10,455 nucleotides of DNA from Porticoccaceae bacterium (GTDB taxonomy: Bacteria > Pseudomonadota > Gammaproteobacteria > Pseudomonadales > Porticoccaceae). The stretch is taken from assembly GCA_019090225.1 (NCBI GenBank), contig JAHRWI010000274.1:1-10455 (forward strand), in the 5' to 3' direction. A model generated the notes under the pieces. That model ran no database searches, was not told where the DNA came from, and saw only the letters and a list, made by a program, of their open reading frames with translations. Within the stretch, counting starts at the first letter, position 1. Each line of letters begins with the position of its first letter. The position numbers and the translations under genes are program-made. Below, one piece after another: positions 1-7,165 of the stretch.

Positions 1-354
1 CCCTGGGAAAAAAATCTGGTTCAGGATATCGAAAAAGCCATTATGAAATCTGACCTGGGGTTGAATCCTTCGACGGCGGGAGAGGTTATTCGTATTCCCA
101 TGCCAGCCCTGACGGAAGAGACCCGTAAAGGCTTTATTCGCCACGCCCGCAAGGAAGCAGAAAATTCCAAAGTTGCGGTACGCAATATCCGGCGTGATGT
201 CCTGTCCGATTTCAAAGACTTATTGAAAGAAAAAGAAATTACTGAGGATGAAGATCGCCGTGGTCAGGATGACGTGCAGAAAATAACTGATAGATTCATT
301 GCCGCTATCGATGAGGCGCTCGGTGTCAAAGAAAAGGATCTGATGGAGATCTGA
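1..354 (+). CDS. frr: Ribosome recycling factor, C-terminal part (5' truncated by window edge)
   Basis: Ribosome recycling factor works in the cytoplasm with EF-G to split the post-termination ribosome so its subunits can be reused. The reading frame is open from base 1 and gives 117 residues ending in a TGA stop. The family is usually about 185 residues, so roughly the first 68 lie outside the window. The segment EKAIMKSDLGLNP near the visible start and the later IRIPMPALTEETRKG match the conserved core of the family. The rest is charged and helical, as expected for the long three-helix bundle, including VRNIRRD and the C-terminal EDRRGQDDVQKITD helix. An internal ATG at 43 falls inside the conserved block and is not the true start. 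In related genomes pyrH lies just upstream. uppS follows after 27 bases. Identification is secure. Confidence 0.97.
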   Translation, partial: PWEKNLVQDIEKAIMKSDLGLNPSTAGEVIRIPMPALTEETRKGFIRHARKEAENSKVAVRNIRRDVLSDFKDLLKEKEITEDEDRRGQDDVQKITDRFIAAIDEALGVKEKDLMEI

Positions 355-381
355 ATTGATAGCTTCTGCTCAGATAAAAAT

Positions 382-1140
382 ATGACTGATCTGGCTGGTC
401 TAGACCTGAGCTGCCCGCTTCGTCACGTGGCAATTATCATGGATGGCAATAACCGCTGGGCTCAGGAGCGAGGGCTCAGTGGCGTCGCCGGGCACCGAAC
501 CGGGGTTGAGAACGTGCGTAATGTTCTTAATGCCAGTCGTGATTATGGTATCGAAGCGCTAACCTTGTTTGCCTTTAGTAGCGAAAACTGGCGACGCCCC
601 AAGTCAGAAGTGCGGGGTTTGCTGACGCTGTTTGCCACTTATATCAGAAGCGAAGCCCGGGAATTGCGGGACAGGAACGTGCGTCTCCGGGTGATTGGCG
701 AGCGTGAGCGTTTTAGTAAGGGTTTGCGAAAACGTATAGAAAAGGCCGAGGCACAAACCGCCGATGGCGATATGGATTTAATTTTGGCGGTCGATTATGG
801 CGGCCGTTGGGATATTACCGAAGCTGCCCGTACCCTGGCTGAAAAGGCCGCTCAGGGTGAATTGGACCCTGCTGCAATCACTGAAGAGATGTTTTCCGAG
901 GAGCTGTGTCTTGCCGATCTTCCGCCGCCGGACCTGTGTATCCGCACCGCGGGTGAGCAGCGAATCAGTAACTTCCTCCTCTGGCAGATGGCTTATACAG
1001 AATTTTATTTTGCCAGCTGTTATTGGCCCGATTTTGGTGAGGATGCCTTTGCACTTGCCATTAACGAATACCAGAGCCGTAAGCGTCGCTTCGGTTTGAG
1101 TTCCAGTCAATTGCTGCTATCGAAAAGTGAAGGCGCTTAG
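382..1140 (+). CDS. uppS: Undecaprenyl diphosphate synthase (cis-prenyltransferase)
   Basis: This cytoplasmic, membrane-associated enzyme condenses farnesyl diphosphate with eight isopentenyl diphosphates into C55 undecaprenyl diphosphate, the precursor of the lipid carrier for peptidoglycan and O-antigen. The 252 residues match the usual length of about 250. Motifs in order are HVAIIMDGNNRWA (residues 15-27, catalytic Asp21), FAFSSENW (63-70), DYGGRWDI (138-145), and IRTAGEQRISNFLLWQ (187-202), which holds the diphosphate-binding Arg188, Arg194 and Ser196. Glu207 in the following helix corresponds to the metal-binding Glu213 of the E. coli enzyme. Small departures from the gammaproteobacterial consensus are Asp138 where Asn is usual before YGG, and Ala190 where RTGGE is usual. 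The ATG start has only a weak ribosome binding site. Its stop codon overlaps the GTG start of cdsA by one base, which suggests translational coupling. UppS uses isoprenoid units made through Dxr, encoded two genes on. Confidence 0.97.
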   Translation: MTDLAGLDLSCPLRHVAIIMDGNNRWAQERGLSGVAGHRTGVENVRNVLNASRDYGIEALTLFAFSSENWRRPKSEVRGLLTLFATYIRSEARELRDRNVRLRVIGERERFSKGLRKRIEKAEAQTADGDMDLILAVDYGGRWDITEAARTLAEKAAQGELDPAAITEEMFSEELCLADLPPPDLCIRTAGEQRISNFLLWQMAYTEFYFASCYWPDFGEDAFALAINEYQSRKRRFGLSSSQLLLSKSEGA

Positions 1141-2006
1141 TGCTTAAGCAGCGAGTTATTACTGCAATTATCCTGGCGAGTGGTTTTTTAGCTGCCCTGT
1201 TTTATTTGCCAGCCCACAGTTTTATGATCCTTATGGCTGTTGTTGTTGCTTATGGGGGCTGGGAGTGGAGCGCCCTGGCAAATATCTCTAGCCAGGCTAT
1301 TCGTGGGCTTTATGTGATTTGCCTCACGCTTGCTCTGGTTTTGTCTGCGCTGTGGCTGGGGTTTGATACGGCTAAGGTATCGGGCAATTTAATCGGTAAT
1401 TTATTCGGCAACCACCTTCGCTCTGTACTTGCCTGGGCATGCGCTTGGTGGGCTCTGGCGCTGTTGTGGATTCAGGGTTATCCGAGTAGTGCGCTGTTAT
1501 GGGGTCGGCCCTGGATGTGTGCGGCGATGGGTTTTGTGGTGTTGGTGCCAACCTGGGTGGCATTAGCGGCTTTAGTGCTCATGCCTGGCGGCGAGTGGCT
1601 GGTGCTGAGTGTTGTCTTGCTTGTCGCGCTGGCAGATATCGGTGCATTTTTTTCTGGACGTGCCTTTGGGAAGCATAAGCTGGCTGAGCAGGTCAGCCCA
1701 GGGAAAACCTGGGAAGGAGTGATCGGGGGTGTGTCAGCTATTGCCCTGGTGACGGTTTGCTATGCGCTATTTGTGGCGAGTGAACAGAGTCAGTGGTGGG
1801 CCTGGTTATTGTTAGCGGGCACCACAGGGCTGGCTTCAGTGGTGGGCGATTTGCTGGAGAGCATGGTCAAGCGTCATCGCGGAGTAAAAGACAGTGGTTC
1901 AATTTTGCCAGGCCACGGTGGTGTCCTTGATCGCATTGACAGTTTAACGGCTGCATTGCCAGTATTTACTCTGCTCTACGCTCTGTTATATGAGCATTTA
2001 TCATGA
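1140..2006 (+). CDS. cdsA: Phosphatidate cytidylyltransferase (CDP-diglyceride synthase)
   Basis: CdsA is an inner-membrane enzyme that makes CDP-diacylglycerol from phosphatidic acid and CTP, the branch point for bacterial phospholipids. The 288 residues are close to the E. coli length of 285. Most of the protein is hydrophobic and reads as about seven to eight membrane segments, for example residues 8-24, 28-42, 57-74, 95-111, 128-148, 153-171, 196-214 and 220-238. The conserved ADIGAFFSGRAFGKHKL (165-181) and SPGKTWEG (186-193) are present. So is the full family signature near the C terminus (241-267), with KRHRGVKDSGSILPGHGG followed by LDRID, which carries the metal and substrate-binding acidic residues. 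Translation starts at GTG 1140, whose G is the last base of the uppS TAG stop. The stop codon TGA overlaps an ATG at 2003 that opens a 35-codon micro-ORF. Confidence 0.97.
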   Translation: MLKQRVITAIILASGFLAALFYLPAHSFMILMAVVVAYGGWEWSALANISSQAIRGLYVICLTLALVLSALWLGFDTAKVSGNLIGNLFGNHLRSVLAWACAWWALALLWIQGYPSSALLWGRPWMCAAMGFVVLVPTWVALAALVLMPGGEWLVLSVVLLVALADIGAFFSGRAFGKHKLAEQVSPGKTWEGVIGGVSAIALVTVCYALFVASEQSQWWAWLLLAGTTGLASVVGDLLESMVKRHRGVKDSGSILPGHGGVLDRIDSLTAALPVFTLLYALLYEHLS

Positions 2007-2110
2007 ACAGTCGGCTTGGTATTTTATCCTTTGGCTTGGCTTCTGTGGTATTCGTGCAAGCAATCGTTGCTGCGAGTGATTGGCGCAGGCGATCTTTATG
2101 CAAGCACTAA
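2003..2110 (+). CDS. Possible 35-residue membrane micro-ORF at the cdsA-dxr junction
   Basis: This is a hypothetical short ORF. It opens with an ATG that overlaps the cdsA stop (ATGA), has a modest TGAG eight bases upstream, and ends in TAA ten bases inside dxr. The peptide starts MNSRLGILSFGLASVV, continues as a hydrophobic stretch over about residues 5-24, and ends with a basic tail containing DWRRR and LCKH. It therefore looks like a small single-pass membrane peptide or signal-like segment. Nothing identifies a family. It fills the otherwise unexplained 91-base space between cdsA and dxr. Because its stop lies just past the dxr ATG, its translation could carry ribosomes to the dxr start. 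It may equally be a chance ORF, since 35 codons is within random expectation. Confidence 0.3.
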   Translation: MNSRLGILSFGLASVVFVQAIVAASDWRRRSLCKH

Positions 2111-3333
2111 CTGTCTTAGGTTCAACCGGCTCGATTGGCGTCAGCACCCTTGATGTGGTGGCGCGCCATCCACTGAGATATAGCGTTTTTGCTCTGACTG
2201 GTCACAGTCGCCTCAAAGAACTGGTCAGCCAGTGCCAGCAATTTAAACCTCGGTATGTGGTAGTTACATCGACACAATCAGCGGATTGGCTGAAGACGCG
2301 GGTGCCGGTAGAAACTCAGGTCTTGTCCGGCAGTGAAGGGCTGGCCGCGGTGGCGGGGGATGATCAGGTTGACGTGGTGATGGCGGCGATTGTCGGTGCC
2401 GCTGGTTTAGAGCCGACCTTGGCGGCGGTGCGTGCGGGCAAAAAGGTTTTACTCGCCAATAAAGAGGCGCTGGTCATGGCCGGTGGTTTGTTTATGGCAG
2501 CGGTGCGAGATAGTGGGGCTACGCTGTTGCCGATCGATAGCGAGCACAATGCCATCTTCCAGTGCTTGCCTGAAAGTTTTGTCTGTGGCGCGACCAATGC
2601 AAACCTAAATGCAAATAGACAGGTTAAGGCTAAAAATAGCGCTCTCGGTATCGATATTCTCGGGGTCAGAAAGTTACTCTTATCCGGCTCCGGTGGACCT
2701 TTCCGTACCACGCCTTTAGACGAACTGTCTTCAGTTACACCGGATCAGGCCTGTGCTCATCCGAACTGGACAATGGGTAGAAAAATTTCTGTGGATTCGG
2801 CGACCATGATGAATAAGGGCCTCGAGTTGATTGAGGCCTGCTGGTTGTTTGACGTCAATGAGGCCCATGTGGAAATTATTATCCATCCCCAGAGCATTGT
2901 GCACTCTCTGGTAGAATACGCTGATGGTTCGGTATTGGCGCAATTAGGCAATCCAGATATGCGGACGCCTATTGCTCACGGACTGGCCTGGCCAGAACGT
3001 ATAGAATCCGGGGTGGCGATGCTGGATTTGGCGGCGGCGGGAACCTTAAGTTTTGAACCCCCAGACATCAGTAGATTCCCCTGTCTGGGTCTGGCGCGGG
3101 CGGCAGTTCGTGACAGTGGTGATGCGCCAGCGGCGCTTAATGCCGCTAATGAGATTGCGGTGGAGGCCTTTCTGGAGGGCAGAATTGCCTTTACTCGGAT
3201 AGCGGATGTCGTCGATGTTGTGATGCAAGGTTGGTCGACCAGTGAACCCGAATCTCTTGGGGCAGTCCAAGACGCAGATATCAGGGCGCGCGCTTTGGCC
3301 CGGGAGTTTGCTTTTGGCCCGAAAAACCAGTGA
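2098..3333 (+). CDS. dxr: 1-deoxy-D-xylulose 5-phosphate reductoisomerase
   Basis: Dxr is the cytoplasmic NADPH- and divalent-metal-dependent enzyme that converts DXP to 2-C-methyl-D-erythritol 4-phosphate, the first committed step of the MEP isoprenoid pathway. From the ATG at 2098 it is 411 residues, longer than the E. coli 398. Visible motifs are the NADPH-binding GSTGSIG (8-14), ANKE (120-123), the metal-binding DSEHNAIF with Asp147 and Glu149, the substrate loop SGSGGPF (196-202), HPNWTMGRKIS (221-231), and MMNKGLE with Asn239, Lys240 and metal ligand Glu243. I chose ATG 2098 over the in-frame TTG 2080 because MQALTVLGSTGSIG aligns with the E. coli N terminus and AGG lies eight bases upstream. 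The oddity is a segment around residues 160-185, some 15-20 residues longer than in E. coli or Pseudomonas. It is rich in Asn, Ala and Lys and contains a tandem repeat. All catalytic residues remain. Confidence 0.97.
   Translation: MQALTVLGSTGSIGVSTLDVVARHPLRYSVFALTGHSRLKELVSQCQQFKPRYVVVTSTQSADWLKTRVPVETQVLSGSEGLAAVAGDDQVDVVMAAIVGAAGLEPTLAAVRAGKKVLLANKEALVMAGGLFMAAVRDSGATLLPIDSEHNAIFQCLPESFVCGATNANLNANRQVKAKNSALGIDILGVRKLLLSGSGGPFRTTPLDELSSVTPDQACAHPNWTMGRKISVDSATMMNKGLELIEACWLFDVNEAHVEIIIHPQSIVHSLVEYADGSVLAQLGNPDMRTPIAHGLAWPERIESGVAMLDLAAAGTLSFEPPDISRFPCLGLARAAVRDSGDAPAALNAANEIAVEAFLEGRIAFTRIADVVDVVMQGWSTSEPESLGAVQDADIRARALAREFAFGPKNQ
2596..2619 (+). repeat. Imperfect 12-base tandem duplication inside dxr
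   Basis: Two adjacent 12-base units, AATGCAAACCTA and AATGCAAATAGA, share their first eight bases plus the tenth-to-twelfth pattern only in part. They are in frame with dxr and encode NANL then NANR (residues 167-174). They sit in an AT-rich run of about 45 bases (2596-2640, roughly one third GC) within a gene otherwise near one half. A five-base inverted pair AACCT/AGGTT (2602-2606 and 2621-2625) lies across the second unit. The period of four codons is what keeps the frame open. Confidence 0.7.
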
Positions 3334-3407
3334 CTACTTAAGCTCTGCGCAGGGTATGGCTTTGTAGACACAATAGCTGATGGATAAACACGAATTCGAG
3401 ATGATGC

Positions 3408-4763
3408 ATGGCGATAGTTGAGATGATTTTTTACACCCTGGTAGTGCTGGGTGTGTTGGTTACGGTTCATGAGTTTGGACACTTTTGGGTGGCGCGGCGT
3501 TGTGGCATAAAAGTGCTGCGCTTCTCTATAGGCTTTGGTCCTGGACTATTACGTTGGCGGGATCGTTACGATACCGAGTTTGTCATCGCCGCATTGCCCC
3601 TGGGTGGCTACGTTAAGATGGTTGATGAACGAGAGGGTGACGTAGCAGAGGCCGATTTGCCCTATGCCTTCAACCGAAAATCCGTGGCTCAACGTATGGC
3701 AACCGTCGCTGCCGGGCCTCTGGCAAATTTTGTCTTGGCAGTGCTGGCCTACTGGATTGTTTTTATGCTGGGTGTGCAGGGCGTGGCACCGATCATTGGT
3801 GAGGTGACTCCTGGATCTATTGCCGATGCCGCTGGCCTCGAGAGTGGTCAGGAAATTGTTGCAGTCGATGGCGAACCGGTCTCAACCTGGCAGGAGCTTG
3901 GAGAGCAACTGGTAAGGCGAATTGGTGAGGACGGCGCGATTCGCTTCACTGCCCGTTATCCAGATTCTGATCTCGAATATGAAAGTGAGGCCGCATTGCG
4001 GGGTTGGGATATTGACGCGAAGAATCCCGATCCTATCGGCAGCATTGGCATCATTTTATACCGCCCTAAAGTTCTACCTATAGCCGACCAACTGACCCCG
4101 GGTGATCCTGCTGCCCTGGCTGGCATGCACTCTAACGACCTGGTGTTATCGGTCGATGGTAATGATGTAAAGGACTGGGCTGCCTGGGTCGAATATGTTC
4201 GGGCCCGGCCTGGACAAAGTCTGTTGGTGTTGGTGGAGCGTGGTGGTGAAGCCATCTCTCTAAGTATGACCCCGAAGTTAGTGGTGACTAAAGATAAGGA
4301 GCGTATAGGTCAGGTGGGTATGCGCGTGGTGGCGCCGGACTGGCCTGAAGGTTTTTACCGAGAAACTGAATACGGTGTGCTGGCAGCCCTGGGTAAAGCC
4401 TGGTCGCAAACCGGTAAAACGACGGTGATGATTCTGGACTCCGTGAAAAAAATGATAGTAGGGGATATTTCGCTGGAACACTTGAGTGGACCTATCACCA
4501 TTGCTAAAGTAGCAGGCGCTTCTGCGAGCTACGGCGCGGCGGCATTTTTGCAGTTTATGGCCCTGTTGAGTGTCAGTCTGGGGGTGTTGAATTTGCTGCC
4601 TATCCCTATCCTGGATGGCGGACATCTCGTTTATTACTTTGCGGAATTGGTCAAGGGTAGCCCGGTGTCAATGCGAGTGCAGGAGTTGGGTTATCGTTTG
4701 GGACTGTTTTTTGTCGTTGGTTTGATGGTGCTGGCGCTATACAATGACGTCGCTCGGCTGTAA
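3408..4763 (+). CDS. rseP: Site-2 zinc metalloprotease RseP with two PDZ domains
   Basis: RseP is an inner-membrane protease that cuts the anti-sigma factor RseA (MucA-type) within the membrane after DegS has cleaved its periplasmic part, releasing sigma-E. It also clears signal peptide remnants. At 451 residues it matches E. coli (450). The zinc motif HEFGH is at 21-25 in the first membrane segment (His21, Glu22, His25). The conserved FSIGFGP and PLGGYVKM follow. The second membrane segment is about 97-120. Two periplasmic PDZ domains lie at about 120-215 and 220-292. The third segment, near 378-399, leads into NLLPIPILDGGHL (395-407), where Asp403 is the third zinc ligand. The fourth segment is about 429-446. 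ATG 3408 is supported by GAG seven bases upstream, although ATG 3423 is possible. It sits directly before bamA, a typical sigma-E-controlled partner. The preceding 74-base gap shows no clear promoter. Confidence 0.97.
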   Translation: MAIVEMIFYTLVVLGVLVTVHEFGHFWVARRCGIKVLRFSIGFGPGLLRWRDRYDTEFVIAALPLGGYVKMVDEREGDVAEADLPYAFNRKSVAQRMATVAAGPLANFVLAVLAYWIVFMLGVQGVAPIIGEVTPGSIADAAGLESGQEIVAVDGEPVSTWQELGEQLVRRIGEDGAIRFTARYPDSDLEYESEAALRGWDIDAKNPDPIGSIGIILYRPKVLPIADQLTPGDPAALAGMHSNDLVLSVDGNDVKDWAAWVEYVRARPGQSLLVLVERGGEAISLSMTPKLVVTKDKERIGQVGMRVVAPDWPEGFYRETEYGVLAALGKAWSQTGKTTVMILDSVKKMIVGDISLEHLSGPITIAKVAGASASYGAAAFLQFMALLSVSLGVLNLLPIPILDGGHLVYYFAELVKGSPVSMRVQELGYRLGLFFVVGLMVLALYNDVARL

Positions 4764-4806
4764 CTGATCGTTTGAATATTAACCACAAAGAGTTGCCTTA
4801 ACCTAC

Positions 4807-7122
4807 ATGAAACGACTTTTATTGCCGTTGCTGTTGTGCGTTTTTTCCGCGTTAGCCCATGCTGAACTGTTCCAGGTCGAAGATATTCGTGTCGATGGTT
4901 TACAGCGGGTGTCAGCGGGTACCGTTTTTTCCGCCCTGCCGGTCAGTGCGGGCGAGCTAATCGATGAAGAAGGTGTTCGTGAGGCAACACGAGCCTTGTT
5001 TCAGACCGGCTACTTCGACGATATACACATTGCACGGGATGGCGACGTACTGGTGATTATCGTTACCGAGCGCCCGGCCATTGCGGAAATTAATATCACT
5101 GGCAACAAAGCTATCGAGACTGAGCAATTGCTCGAAGCCCTGCATGGTGCAGGTCTTGATGAGGGGCAGATATTCCGGCAATCGGTCTTGCAGGGTATGA
5201 GTCAGGAGTTGCGGCGGCAATACGTCTCTCAAGGTCGTTATGGAGCTGACGTGGTCGCCGAAGTGAGTGAGCTGCCACGCAACAGGGTGGCGGTGACTCT
5301 GACTATCGATGAAGGTTCGGTAGCGGCGATTAAACATATCAATATCGTCGGCAATAATGTTTTTGACGACGATACATTAATTGCTTTATTTGACTTAAAA
5401 ACCACCGGCCTACTGTCGTTTTTTCTTAACGATGATAAATATGCTCGAGAAAAGCTGTCTGGCGATCTTGAGCGGATCGAGTCCTGGTATCTTGATCGCG
5501 GTTATCTGAAGTTTTCAATCGATTCTACCCAGGTATCAATAAACCCAGATAGAGATACCGTATTTATCACGGTCAACGTCAGCGAAGGTGGGGTGTACAC
5601 GGTTAACAAGGTCGAACTGGCCGGTGAGTTAATCATGACCGAGGAGCAGGCGCGGCGACTGATCATCATGCGTGAAGGTTTGATTTTCTCTCAGACCTTG
5701 ATGACAACCTCAAAAGAATTAATCACCAAACGGCTCGGTACTGAAGGCTATACCTTTGCTGAAGTAGAAGCCTATCCAGAAGTCAACGAAGATGACAAAA
5801 CGGCAATCGTCACCTACTTTGTTAATCCCGGTAAGCGTGCTTATGTTCGGCGCATTGAATTTCGAGGCAACACCAAAACTGACGACGAAGTGCTACGCCG
5901 TGAAATGCGACAGCTCGAAGCCGCTTCTGCGTCAACGGAGCTGATCGAGCACTCCAAAGTGCGTCTGGAGCGCCTCGGTCATTTTAAAGAAGTCAAAGTT
6001 GAAACCCGCGAGGTGCCAGGAACCAATGATCAACTCGACGTTTTTTATACCGTCGAAGAGCAGCCATCGGGTAGCGTTGGAGCCAGTCTCGGTGTGGCTC
6101 AGGGTTCCGGTCTTATTCTGGGCGGTAATATTCAGGAGAAAAATTTCCTTGGTACCGGCAATGCGGTCAGCTTTGGTGTTAACCAGAGCAAGTATCGCAC
6201 CAGTGCGACGGTATCTTTAAATGATCCTTATTTCACTAAAGATGGTGTCAGCGCTGGGTACCGGTTTTCCTACGTAGCGACGGATTATGGTGACTTCGAT
6301 GTGGCTGAATATACCTCGGACAGTTTCACCACAGGCGTCAGCTTTGGTTATCCACTGAGCGAGACCTCGCGCATCACTTACGGCGTGAACGTCGAAAATT
6401 TATCGATAGATGTGGGTGTATTCCCGTCTTTAGAAATCGTCCAGTTTTTGGTGGATAATGGTGACAATTACACGACGGTAACGGGCAACCTGAATTGGTC
6501 TCGGTCGACGCTGAATAGAGGGATTTTGGCGACCCGTGGTAGCTCCCAGCGGGCAGGAATAGAGTTCACAGTGCCGGGTATGGATCTTGATTATATTAAG
6601 TTGAGTTACGCTGCACAGTATTTCAAGCCCATCACCAAGCGTCTGACCCTGCGTTTAAAAACAGATATTGGTTACGGGATTGGCTTGGGTGACAGTGATC
6701 GTTTGCCATTTTTTAAGAATTATTACGGCGGTGGCTTCAACTCGGTGCGGGGTTACAAGCGTAACTCAATGGGTCCGCAAGATACGCCCTTTCCCGGATT
6801 TGATGATCCCGATCCCTTTGGTGGTAATGTTAAGGCCGTGGGCAGTGCTGAATTAATATTCCCGGTGCCTTTTATGAAGGACAACCGCAGTGTTCAGGCA
6901 GTCGTGTTTTTTGATGCGGGTAATATCTTTGATACTGAATGTAACGACTTTCAGGAAAATTGTTTTAGCCCCGATATCGGCGAGTTACGCTACTCATTTG
7001 GAATCGGTGGCACGTGGATAAGCGGGTTTGGGCCGATAACTGTGAGCCTGGCTTCACCATTTAATGATAACGAGTTCGATGAAAAAGAAGTCTTCCAGTT
7101 TTCTATGGGACAGGGCTTCTGA
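4807..7122 (+). CDS. bamA: Outer membrane protein assembly factor BamA
   Basis: BamA is the essential core of the BAM complex, which folds and inserts beta-barrel proteins into the outer membrane. The 771-residue precursor begins with a signal peptide (residues 1-19, cleavage after AHA before Glu20). Five periplasmic POTRA domains follow at about 20-90, 91-171, 172-262, 263-343 and 344-420. POTRA5 contains the conserved RREMRQLE (364-371), near the BamD contact surface in E. coli. A 16-strand barrel runs from about 423 to the end. The loop-6 signature VRGY is at 647-650 with the invariant Arg648. The protein ends in a C-terminal Phe after FQFSMGQG, a proper outer-membrane beta signal. The only cysteines in the mature protein are Cys712 and Cys719, in an extracellular loop after FFDAGNIFDT. 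The ATG is 43 bases after rseP, without a strong ribosome binding site. Length and domain order are normal. Confidence 0.98.
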   Translation: MKRLLLPLLLCVFSALAHAELFQVEDIRVDGLQRVSAGTVFSALPVSAGELIDEEGVREATRALFQTGYFDDIHIARDGDVLVIIVTERPAIAEINITGNKAIETEQLLEALHGAGLDEGQIFRQSVLQGMSQELRRQYVSQGRYGADVVAEVSELPRNRVAVTLTIDEGSVAAIKHINIVGNNVFDDDTLIALFDLKTTGLLSFFLNDDKYAREKLSGDLERIESWYLDRGYLKFSIDSTQVSINPDRDTVFITVNVSEGGVYTVNKVELAGELIMTEEQARRLIIMREGLIFSQTLMTTSKELITKRLGTEGYTFAEVEAYPEVNEDDKTAIVTYFVNPGKRAYVRRIEFRGNTKTDDEVLRREMRQLEAASASTELIEHSKVRLERLGHFKEVKVETREVPGTNDQLDVFYTVEEQPSGSVGASLGVAQGSGLILGGNIQEKNFLGTGNAVSFGVNQSKYRTSATVSLNDPYFTKDGVSAGYRFSYVATDYGDFDVAEYTSDSFTTGVSFGYPLSETSRITYGVNVENLSIDVGVFPSLEIVQFLVDNGDNYTTVTGNLNWSRSTLNRGILATRGSSQRAGIEFTVPGMDLDYIKLSYAAQYFKPITKRLTLRLKTDIGYGIGLGDSDRLPFFKNYYGGGFNSVRGYKRNSMGPQDTPFPGFDDPDPFGGNVKAVGSAELIFPVPFMKDNRSVQAVVFFDAGNIFDTECNDFQENCFSPDIGELRYSFGIGGTWISGFGPITVSLASPFNDNEFDEKEVFQFSMGQGF

Positions 7123-7153
7123 GTGTGTTTTAAAACAGCCAGGTATGAAAGTT

Positions 7154-7160
7154 AAAGGGG
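7154..7160 (+). promoter_or_regulatory. Ribosome binding site that sets the skp start
   Basis: AAAGGGG lies five bases before the GTG at 7166 and is the strongest Shine-Dalgarno-like site in this part of the window. It favours the GTG start over the in-frame ATG at 7145. The GTG start leaves a compact signal peptide, whereas the ATG start would add seven polar residues before it. Confidence 0.65.
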
Positions 7161-7165
7161 ATAAT

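Noticed and set aside
2080..2097. In-frame TTG start adding six residues to Dxr
   Set aside because: The ATG at 2098 aligns with the known Dxr N terminus directly before the GSTGSIG motif and has its own AGG; the TTG extension MAQAIF matches nothing conserved.
3334..3407. Possible promoter in the dxr-rseP gap (TTGTAG with GATAAA)
   Set aside because: The -10-like hexamer is poor and the spacing is about 15 bases, so the match is no better than chance.
2976..3482. 168-codon minus-strand ORF opposite the end of dxr and start of rseP, and other minus-strand ORFs
   Set aside because: They lie opposite genes with firm motif support, have no recognisable domain and are composed of the low-complexity residues expected from antisense reading.
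5999..6220. Plus-strand 73-codon ORF inside bamA
   Set aside because: It is an out-of-frame shadow over the POTRA5-barrel junction, which is well conserved in the bamA frame.
7064..7165. Longer N terminus for Skp, overlapping the end of bamA
   Set aside because: It would bury the signal peptide 34 residues into the protein; GTG 7166 has a strong AAAGGGG site and gives a standard 20-residue signal peptide.
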